From: Polyangiaceae bacterium
Lineage (GTDB): Bacteria; Myxococcota_A; Polyangia; Polyangiales; Polyangiaceae
DNA: 64,000 nt
Reading direction: 5' to 3'
Assembly (NCBI GenBank): GCA_025936115.1
Contig: JAICTZ010000001.1
Coordinates: forward strand, 62,001 to 126,000
Positions 50,200 through 56,929 of this stretch are shown piece by piece; within the stretch, counting starts at the first letter, position 1; the number at the start of each line of letters is the position of its first letter. Position numbers and translations under genes: made by a program. The notes under the pieces are model-generated. The model saw only the letters and a program-made list of their open reading frames with translations. It was not told the origin of the DNA and searched no databases.

Positions 50200-52011
50200 A
50201 TGTCCGAAACGCACGTTCCGCGCCCCCTTTGGTCTTCGATTCAGAAGCTCGCTCCTTATTGCCGTCCTCAAGCCGGCGATCTCGTGCGCGTCGCGCTGCT
50301 CGGTGGAACGGCCGCCTCGCTCGCGGCCGTCGAACCGCTCACGCTCAAGGCGCTCTTCGATCGCTTCGTCGCCAAGCAGGCAGGGGCTGCGACGGCGCCG
50401 TTCGCGCTGTTCGTCGCGATCCTCGCCACGCGCGAGCTCCTCGCCTGCGTGCAAGATCGCGTGTTCTGGCGCGCTCGCCTCGGCATTTCGTTCGGCCTGC
50501 TCGAGGCGATGATCGAGCGCCTGCACGTGCTGCCGCTCGAGTACCACCGCGGCACGAGCGTGGGCGCGACGATGACGAAGATCGAGCGCGGCATGGCGGG
50601 CGTGACGACCGCGTTCAGCGACTTTGCCGTCCAGCTCTTTCCGGCCCTCGTTTACCTGTGCGTCGCGCTCGGCGTCATGCTCAAGGTCGATTACCGGCTT
50701 TCGCTCGTCGTGCTCGTCTTCGCGCCGCTTCCCGCCGTCGTCGGCACGTTTGCGGCACGCGAGCAGACCGAGCGCGAGCAGGGTTTGATGGACCGCTGGG
50801 TCAAGATCTTCTCGCGCTTCAACGAAGTGCTGAGCGGCATCCTCGTCGTGAAGAGCTTCGTCATGGAAGAGCGCGAGAAGCGTCGCTTCTTGGAAGGGGT
50901 CAAGGCAGCGAACGGCGTCGTGTTGCGCGGCGTCGCGACGGATTCGAAGCTCAACGCGTGCCGCAACGGCATCATCGCGCTGGCGCGCGTGCTCTCGCTC
51001 GGGCTCGGTGGTTTGCTCGTGCTACGCGGTGAAATCGGGGTCGGTACGCTCGTCGCGTTTTTGGCGTATCTGATGGGCGTCTTCCAGCCCGTGCAAGCGC
51101 TCACGGGACTTTATCAAGCGCTGAGACGCGCGACGGTCGCGGCCGACTCGGTGTTGTCGATCCTCGAGGCGCGCGTGTCGTTTGCGGACGCTCCGCACGC
51201 GCGCGATGCGGCTCCCCTGCGCGGCGAGGTGGAGTTTCGCAACGTGGTTTTCGGTTACGACGCGGAGCGCCCCCTCCTCCGTCATCTGGATCTCCACGCG
51301 CGCCCCGGCAGCGTCACGGCGCTCGTCGGACCGAGCGGTGCGGGCAAGTCGACCATCGTCGCGCTGCTGCAACGGCTCTACGCGCCCACGTCCGGTTCGA
51401 TCCTGCTCGACGGCCAGGACGCGCGCGAGCTCACGCAGCGCTCGGTGCGCTCGCAAATCGCCGTGGTGCTGCAAGAAGGGCTCTTGTTCAGCGACAGCGT
51501 GCGCGACAACATCGCCTTCGGTCGGCCCGGCGCGACGCAGCAAGAGATCGAAGCCGCCGCGCGCGCAGCCAATGCCCACGACTTCATCACGGCGCTGCCG
51601 GACGGCTACGACACACCGGTCGGCGAACGAGGCTCGAAGCTCTCGGGCGGCGAACGGCAGCGCATCGCCATCGCTCGGGCGTTGCTGAAAGACGCACCCA
51701 TCCTCGTGCTCGACGAGGCCACCTCCGCGCTCGACGCCGAGAACGAGGAAAAGGTTCAAGAAGCACTCGCGCGCCTCACGCACGGACGCACCACCTTCAT
51801 CGTGGCCCACCGACTTTCGACGATCGTCTCCGCCGATCAAATCTTGGTCGTCAAGGACGGCGCCATCGCGGAGCGCGGCACGCACGGCGAGCTCGTGCGA
51901 GCCGGCGGTTACTACGCCACGCTCACGGCCAAGCAGCGCGCCGGCTCGTCTCCGGATCCCGCGCGGCACGAAGACCCGTCGTACCGGTCGAACGCCGCGG
52001 CCGCCGAGTGA
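50200..52011 (+). CDS. MsbA-like ABC exporter (membrane plus ATPase half-transporter)
   Basis: A 603-residue fused half-transporter from the ATG at 50200. The membrane domain (about 20-320) has six hydrophobic helices. The ATPase domain (about 345-590) has Walker A GPSGAGKST, an SGGERQRIAIARALL signature, Walker B ILVLDEATSALD and the switch histidine in IVAHRLSTIV. It would work as a homodimer exporting lipids, peptides or drugs. Genes for a flippase-like protein and a glycosyltransferase follow, so lipid-linked sugar or surface-glycan transport is plausible. Confidence 0.92.
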   Translation: MSETHVPRPLWSSIQKLAPYCRPQAGDLVRVALLGGTAASLAAVEPLTLKALFDRFVAKQAGAATAPFALFVAILATRELLACVQDRVFWRARLGISFGLLEAMIERLHVLPLEYHRGTSVGATMTKIERGMAGVTTAFSDFAVQLFPALVYLCVALGVMLKVDYRLSLVVLVFAPLPAVVGTFAAREQTEREQGLMDRWVKIFSRFNEVLSGILVVKSFVMEEREKRRFLEGVKAANGVVLRGVATDSKLNACRNGIIALARVLSLGLGGLLVLRGEIGVGTLVAFLAYLMGVFQPVQALTGLYQALRRATVAADSVLSILEARVSFADAPHARDAAPLRGEVEFRNVVFGYDAERPLLRHLDLHARPGSVTALVGPSGAGKSTIVALLQRLYAPTSGSILLDGQDARELTQRSVRSQIAVVLQEGLLFSDSVRDNIAFGRPGATQQEIEAAARAANAHDFITALPDGYDTPVGERGSKLSGGERQRIAIARALLKDAPILVLDEATSALDAENEEKVQEALARLTHGRTTFIVAHRLSTIVSADQILVVKDGAIAERGTHGELVRAGGYYATLTAKQRAGSSPDPARHEDPSYRSNAAAAE

Positions 52012-52066
52012 GCGAGTCGAGGTTCGTCACGCCCATTTTGCACGCCGATTGCCGACGACGGGCGCG

Positions 52067-53092
52067 TCAGGAGCGCACGCCGTGGGGCTCGCTGGGCGTC
52101 GCGCGACCTACCTCGAGCAGCAGCGGCGCGAGCGCAGCGAAGACGAGCTGGCGAAAGCGCTGAAGCAAGACGAGCGTCACGCCGACGGAGGGACTCATGC
52201 CGAGCGCGGCGGCCACGAGCGCCTGACCGCCCTCTTGGACGCCGACTTGGCTCGGAACGGAAGAGAAGAACAGCGACAGCCCGATTGGCACGACGGCGAG
52301 CACGACCGCGTCCGCCGGGGAGAACGCGACGCCGAGCAGGCGGAGTGCCAGGTAGACCTCGAACAGGATCACCGAACGGCCGAGCATGTGCGTCACGACA
52401 CCGAGCGCTAGGCGTGACGGACGCTCTCGAACGAGGCCCACGAGCTCGGCGTCGACCTCGGCGCCGAAGGTGTCCGCGGTGTAGAGGTTGCCGAGCATTC
52501 GCCGCAAGAGTGACTGCACGCGACGGCCGACGCCGGAGCGAATGGCGCCCCACATGAGCAAGCCCGTCACCGCGAGGGTCGCGAGCGCCGCGCCGGCCGC
52601 ACCGAGCGACAGCGCCAGCGGCAGGGGTGTCGCTGCGAAGGCGACGGCAGAACCAGCGAGCAACAAGCAACCGTTCGAACAATTGTAGAGCACGCGATCG
52701 ACGACGATAGCCGCGAGCCCCCGAGCGCGCGCGTTCGGGTGAAGCCACAAGAGGCGCGTGGGCTCACCGGCCAACCCGAAGAACGGCAAGAGCGCGTTGG
52801 CGCTCGATGCGACGAAGCGTCCGCTCACGACACCGAGCAAGCGCGGCCGCAGCGCGGGCGGCAGGAGCGTCGCCCACGGCAGCGCGCCAACGGCCGTACC
52901 GAAGGCATACGGCAGCAAGAGCCACACGACGCGCGGCCCCACCCGCAGGAGTTGCGCGCCAATCGCGGACACTCCCGCGCGCGAAACCGCCAGGACAAAA
53001 AGGCCCAGCCCCAGGACCAGCAACAGCAGGCCGAGGCGCGACGGGCCCTTGGCCCTTGACGAGGCACGGTCCGTGCTTGAGGCAAGTCGCAT
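52067..53092 (-). CDS. flippase-like (LPG synthase transmembrane/UPF0104) protein
   Basis: A roughly 341-residue polytopic membrane protein of the lysylphosphatidylglycerol synthase transmembrane-region family, also called flippase-like domain proteins. About eight hydrophobic helices are visible, with ANALLPFFGLAGEPTRLLWL and SQVGVQEGGQALVAAALG as characteristic blocks. No soluble synthase domain is attached. ATG is at 53092 or 53107. It is divergent from a glycosyltransferase gene with essentially no spacer, suggesting functional linkage to surface glycolipid handling. Confidence 0.8.
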   Translation of the reverse strand: MRLASSTDRASSRAKGPSRLGLLLLVLGLGLFVLAVSRAGVSAIGAQLLRVGPRVVWLLLPYAFGTAVGALPWATLLPPALRPRLLGVVSGRFVASSANALLPFFGLAGEPTRLLWLHPNARARGLAAIVVDRVLYNCSNGCLLLAGSAVAFAATPLPLALSLGAAGAALATLAVTGLLMWGAIRSGVGRRVQSLLRRMLGNLYTADTFGAEVDAELVGLVRERPSRLALGVVTHMLGRSVILFEVYLALRLLGVAFSPADAVVLAVVPIGLSLFFSSVPSQVGVQEGGQALVAAALGMSPSVGVTLVLLQRFRQLVFAALAPLLLEVGRATPSEPHGVRS

Positions 53093-54287
53093 GACGGGTT
53101 CTCGCATTCGCTTGCTATATCTTCAGCCCGCCCCGCTGTTCGGCGGCGCGGAGCGACAAGCAGCAGAGCAAGCTTCGTACCTCCCGGAGTTCGGCGTCGA
53201 CGTCACCGTCATGGCCGGACCGGGCCAGGCGATCATCGATTGGCTGGAAGCGGGGCACGCTGGAAAAATAATTCACTCGGAGAACTTCCCGGGCGGCGGG
53301 CGACCGCGCAAGGGGCTGCGCCGTGTCACGTTGCCCTATCACTTCATCGAGCTCGGGCTGCGCGCGCGCTCTCAAATCAAAGAGCTCCTCGCCGAGTCGC
53401 CGTTCGATGTGATCCTCGCGTCTTTGCCGTTCGCCTGGATCACGGGCAGCATCGTCGCGCGCGAGGCTGGCATTCCCATCGTCTGGCGAGCAGGCGGTTA
53501 CTACATCAATCCCGTGCAGGTCGCCGGCATGTGGAGTCTTACGCATTTCCTGCGGCCCGATCTGCTGATCTGTAACGCCAATGCAGTCGCCGACACGTTC
53601 CATCCGCTCATTCCCGCTCCGCTCGAAATCCTGCCGAACGGCGTCGATATGAACGTCTTCAACCCGAACGCTGGCAGCCCGGGCCGGTACCGCCCGCCGG
53701 AGGCGCGCTTCGTGGTCGGGTTCGCGGGCAGGCTAGCGACGTCGAAGCGCCCGGAGGACGTGATCGCCCTCGCCGCGCGGCTGCGCGAAACGCAGCCCGA
53801 TACACGCGTGCTGATCGCGGGCGAAGGCACGCGGCGCCCGGAGTACGAAGCATTGGCGCAAAAGGCCGGCGCCGACAACGTGCGCTTCCTCGGTTACGTC
53901 AGCGACATGCCTTCTTTTTATGCGGCGTGCGACATCATCGTGTTGCCGTCCCGCTCCGAAGGTTCGTCGAACATGCTGCTCGAGGCCATGGCGTGCGGCA
54001 AACCCGTCGTGGCCAGTGACATCCCGCCCATGCGGGAGCAGTTGGACCACGATCATACGGGTCTCACCTACCCGCTCGGTGACATCGACGAGCTCTCGCG
54101 CTTGGTTTCCGAGCTCCGCTCCAACGCCGGACTCTGCCGTGAGCTCGCCGCACGCGGGCTTGCCGCGGCTGCCCGTTCGTCGGCGCGTTCGTCGGCCAAA
54201 CGGCTCGCGCGAATCCTCACTCGGATCGTCGTTGAGGCTCGCGCCAAGAGAAGCCCCGCAGAGCGCGCGCTTGCGGTCGCCGAATGA
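53091..54287 (+). CDS. GT4-family glycosyltransferase
   Basis: A 398-residue glycosyltransferase of the GT-B, family 4 type. The N-terminal domain starts RIRLLYLQPAPLFGGAERQ, the usual acceptor-side motif. The C-terminal donor domain has FVVGFAGRLATSKRPED and the diagnostic EGSSNMLLEAMACGKPVVAS with the E-x(7)-E signature. It probably adds a hexose to a lipid or polysaccharide precursor. The ATG at 53091 nearly coincides with the start of the divergent flippase-like gene. Its 3' end overlaps a truncated GyrI-like gene on the other strand. Confidence 0.9.
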   Translation: MTGSRIRLLYLQPAPLFGGAERQAAEQASYLPEFGVDVTVMAGPGQAIIDWLEAGHAGKIIHSENFPGGGRPRKGLRRVTLPYHFIELGLRARSQIKELLAESPFDVILASLPFAWITGSIVAREAGIPIVWRAGGYYINPVQVAGMWSLTHFLRPDLLICNANAVADTFHPLIPAPLEILPNGVDMNVFNPNAGSPGRYRPPEARFVVGFAGRLATSKRPEDVIALAARLRETQPDTRVLIAGEGTRRPEYEALAQKAGADNVRFLGYVSDMPSFYAACDIIVLPSRSEGSSNMLLEAMACGKPVVASDIPPMREQLDHDHTGLTYPLGDIDELSRLVSELRSNAGLCRELAARGLAAAARSSARSSAKRLARILTRIVVEARAKRSPAERALAVAE

Positions 54288-54549
54288 CGGATCTCACGCC
54301 GGTTGGACGGGCATCAGGTACGGCGCGCGCGACGGCGAAGCCGGCCTCGACCTCGAGGTCCGCAACGTCGGTGTTGTGGTAGATGGCAAACGCCGGCCCC
54401 GCGGGAGACATGCCGAGCTCTGCGAGGTATTTACCGATCGCGCAGTAGCTTCTGCCGAAGTTCTCGAGCAGGAGCGCGAGCGGGGCGCGGAAGCGAATCG
54501 TCAGCGTGGGTTGCGACGGCTGATGCTCGAGCTTGCATCGTGAGTCCAT
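54217..54549 (-). pseudogene. truncated GyrI-like small-molecule-binding protein
   Basis: The first 85 residues match the start of a GyrI-like (AraC effector-binding) domain: QPTLTIRFRAPLALLLENFGRSY, AGPAFAIYHNTD and LEVEAGFAVARAV. The second half of the domain, normally another 65-75 residues, is missing. The frame instead runs into sequence antisense to the glycosyltransferase 3' end and stops at 54217. The domain cannot fold normally, so this is probably a relic created by a deletion or rearrangement next to the glycosyltransferase. Confidence 0.7.
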
Positions 54550-54639
54550 GGCGTTGCTCCGAGGAATGCACGCTAGAACAGCAAGATGCGTGCGCGGAGT
54601 CGCGCTGCAGTCTTCACGCCCGACTCTCCGCCGTCTCAG

Positions 54640-54870
54640 GCAAAAGCTGCGGGTACGGCATAGCTGCGGAGCTCCGGCAGCTTGCCACGCTTAAAGCAGC
54701 TCGAGATTGTCGGGGTTTTCGTGCACCGCCGCGAAGGGCACCTGATGCGAACGCCAGGAACCTTCCAGCTTGTGGCCTTTGATTTCCTTCGGGCTCGTCC
54801 AGCCTTTGGGCTCCGCAAAACGAGCGAACGATGTGCGCCACTGCAGGGCACACGCGCAGAGTCTGCGCGC
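54640..54870 (-). pseudogene. relic of xylulose-5-phosphate phosphoketolase
   Basis: On the minus strand, frame-switching pieces match the C-terminal third of XFP/Xfp phosphoketolases. LVLRSPK in one frame joins KGWTSPKEIKGHKLEG, then SWRSHQVPFAAVHENPDNLELL in another frame after a one-base loss. An in-frame TAA follows where the family has Glu (LLExWxRSY), then LRSYAVPA in a third frame. So at least two frameshifts and one nonsense change are present, and the rest of this roughly 800-residue enzyme is gone. No start codon is associated. Family identification rests on the PKGWT and HQVP block, which is highly conserved in phosphoketolases. Confidence 0.72.
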
Positions 54871-54914
54871 GCGGCTCCTTCCCGCATGCGACGCTCTCGC
54901 TCCTCCACGCGAGC

Positions 54915-55373
54915 TCAGGCAACATTCGCCGCTTGAGCGGCGTCGCGGATCAAGGCGGCCTCGCCCTCGCGGTGTACGTCGAGCTTCTCGAGCATGCTAG
55001 CGATCCGGAGCGGAAGTTCCACCCATCGCGCGGGGTCAGCCGCGAGCAGGCGCAAGTCGGCGAGCGCTTCGCTGAACGCCGCATGATCGGCGCGCATGTC
55101 GACCACCGCGGGCAATAGGTCGTGTCGCCGAGCCGCTACTATCCTCAAACATTCGTCCGCACCTTCAAAGTGATCGGCCAGCAGACCGTCCAATTCTTGC
55201 ACGAGCTGTGGCGGATCGAGTCGCGCCGGGAGTGTTTCCACCCCCGCGTTGAGCGCGGCGCAAACCTCGCGCAGCGAGTCGCGAACGGCGGCGAAGCGCT
55301 TCTGTTCGCTCAAGAGCAACGGCATGCGACCAAAAAAGCCAGGCAATGTCGTGGACGAGATGCTCGGAGTCAT
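54915..55373 (-). CDS. hemerythrin-like helical protein
   Basis: A 152-residue mostly helical protein starting at ATG 55373. The helices RFAAVRDSLREVCAALNAG, LVQELDGLLADHFEGADECLRIVA and LPLRIASMLEKLDVHREGEAALIRDA give HF-x-x-AD-E and DVH-x-E-G-E positions like those that hold the di-iron site in HHE-type hemerythrins. The match is partial, and the histidine count is lower than in standard hemerythrins. It may bind oxygen or nitric oxide, which would suit the surrounding stress genes. It is bordered by relics on both sides. Confidence 0.55.
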   Translation of the reverse strand: MTPSISSTTLPGFFGRMPLLLSEQKRFAAVRDSLREVCAALNAGVETLPARLDPPQLVQELDGLLADHFEGADECLRIVAARRHDLLPAVVDMRADHAAFSEALADLRLLAADPARWVELPLRIASMLEKLDVHREGEAALIRDAAQAANVA

Positions 55374-55744
55374 ACCTGTTGCCTAAGCAACAGCCGTGCC
55401 GAGCCGAGGCTTCAGGGCGTCCTCGACGGGCGCGTGAATCGCCCCGCGCACGGCTTGCGCGGCCCGAACCATAGGGCGCAAGAACCGCCGGGCGGAGCGC
55501 TCTTGTCGCGTGACGCCGGGTTCTCGCCGGCAACGGCGGCTCCGTACGCGATTCACTGGAGCGCTGGTGTGATGGTCCGCCGATCAGGGCGCGCACCGGA
55601 CGGACCGCCGTGAACGTCAGTATCGACTACGCACGGAATCTGCTCGACGTGCGCCGCCGTTCGTTGCCCGCTGCTGCTGTTCCCGTATCGGGGCTGGAAG
55701 CTCCAGATGGCACAACCCGTGCAGCCGCAATTGTAGGAGACGCC
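55374..55744. other. gene-poor region with a small minus-strand coding tail
   Basis: No full gene is supported in these 371 bases. On the minus strand, codons from about 55513 down to a TAG at 55383 (RRFLRPMVRAAQAVRGAIHAP and VEDALKPRLGTAVA) have clean G/C-ending third positions. They look like the C-terminal tail of a lost gene or a very small protein. The stretch nearest 55744 contains the ribosome-binding site of the universal-stress relic. Confidence 0.35.
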
Positions 55745-55876
55745 ATGCCTTCGACCGACAAGCCCTATGTGATCGTCGTCGCTGTCGACGAAGCTGCCGA
55801 GGATTTGCGCGCGTACGTCGATCGCCGCACGGTCGACTTCCGCGCTCTACCCGACGATCCCCGCGTTCGTCCCGGA
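55745..55876 (+). pseudogene. universal-stress-protein N-terminal relic
   Basis: An ATG with a good AGGAGA ribosome-binding site starts KPYVIVVAVDEAAEDLRAYV, which resembles the first strand of universal stress proteins (Y-V-I-V-V-x-V-D). The rest of the fold is absent; the frame continues with FRALPDDPRVRPGL and then into sequence antisense to the CBS gene. A large internal deletion of a universal stress gene is the best explanation. Confidence 0.4.
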
Positions 55877-56620
55877 CTATTCGGCCGCGTGCGCGCGTTC
55901 TGCCGACGCTCCTTGTTGGCAGATCACGGCCAGTGTGTCGGCCAGGGCAACGCAGGCTGGAGCGCGATTGCCTGGCTGCCTTCTGAGGTCGCGCGTGATG
56001 TCAGCGAGCGTCAGGAGCCCGACGCAGCGACCGCCTTCGACGACCGGCAACCGACGAACGCGGTAGGCCGCCATCACCCGCAGTGCGTGGCCCACCGAGT
56101 CCTCCGGCGAGCACGAGTACACCAGATGCGACATCGTGCTTTCGACCGTGATCGCTCGCAGCGGTTGTCCGCGCGTGTACGCCGCCATGCAAACGTCGCG
56201 ATCGGTGATCATGCCGACGAGGCTCCCGTCCGCTGCGATGACGGGAACCACGCCGCAGTCACGCTCCCACATCACGTGCGCCGCCTGCTCGAGCGAATCG
56301 TCCGGCGCGCAGGTGCTGAGTGCCGCGTTCATCAATCTGCCGACGGGCATTTCGAGTTCGAGGGTTCCGTCGAGCTCGCGCATGAGCTCCCTGGCGGCGT
56401 GTGCGACGTCGCGCACGCTCGTGGCAGCCGCCTCGGCAATCTGCTCTCCGCCCTGCTCGAGCTTGGCCTTCAATTCGAGGAACTTGGCATCGACGGCTTG
56501 CCACCGCTTCTTCGCGTCGAGCGAGAAAAGATGAACCTGAAGCCGCGCACGGTCCCTCGCGGCCGTGAGAACGTCGAGCAATTCCTGCGCGGACTGGGCC
56601 TTGAATTCGTTAGTCGGCAT
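55877..56620 (-). CDS. CBS-domain pair protein with helical N-terminus
   Basis: A 247-residue protein from the ATG at 56620 with an exact GGAGG ribosome-binding site. The first 95 residues are helical (KAQSAQELLDVLTAARDRARLQVHLFSLDA, KFLELKAKLEQGGEQIAEAA). A Bateman pair of CBS domains then covers about 105-225: LSTCAPDDSLEQAAHVMWERDCGVVPVIAADGSLVGMITDRDV and SCSPEDSVGHALRVMAAYRVRRLPVVEGGRCVGLLTLADI. CBS pairs sense adenine nucleotides or SAM. The long helical N-terminus resembles myxobacterial stress proteins in which a CBS pair is fused to a helical domain. A regulatory role in energy or stress sensing is likely. Confidence 0.85.
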   Translation of the reverse strand: MPTNEFKAQSAQELLDVLTAARDRARLQVHLFSLDAKKRWQAVDAKFLELKAKLEQGGEQIAEAAATSVRDVAHAARELMRELDGTLELEMPVGRLMNAALSTCAPDDSLEQAAHVMWERDCGVVPVIAADGSLVGMITDRDVCMAAYTRGQPLRAITVESTMSHLVYSCSPEDSVGHALRVMAAYRVRRLPVVEGGRCVGLLTLADITRDLRRQPGNRAPACVALADTLAVICQQGASAERAHAAE

Positions 56621-56773
56621 GGGGTCCTCCGAAAAGCGAGCTCCTTGCAGGTTCCGGGCCGGCAGTCTGAAAACGTCATGAAGGTGCGCTCGCGACGATG
56701 CGGCACGTCGTTCCGCCGACTTGAACCATGCCTTCACTCGTGGCCGACACGATCGAGCCGCAAAGCAGCGAGC

Positions 56774-56929
56774 GTGCCACGCGAGCTGACGCGCGATATC
56801 GGGCACGATCCCGAGTGCTTCGAATTCACGACCTACTTGGGCCGTCGGCTGGGCGTCGGTTCCGAGCTCGCCGCTGAATTGCTCGGTCAATGGCTCAGAA
56901 CGTACGAGCCAAGGGCTTTCGGCGCCTAG
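56774..56929 (+). CDS. short helical protein (51 residues), possibly a real small gene
   Basis: Starting at GTG 56774, the frame encodes a 51-residue polypeptide with regular G/C-ending codons: PRELTRDIGHDPECFEFTTYL, RRLGVGSELAAELLGQWLRTY, then EPRAFGA and a TAG. It looks like a compact two-helix protein. The stop overlaps the stop of the convergent histidine kinase gene in a CTAG. It is embedded in a longer open frame that is only antisense shadow upstream. No family was recognised. Confidence 0.45.
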   Translation: MPRELTRDIGHDPECFEFTTYLGRRLGVGSELAAELLGQWLRTYEPRAFGA

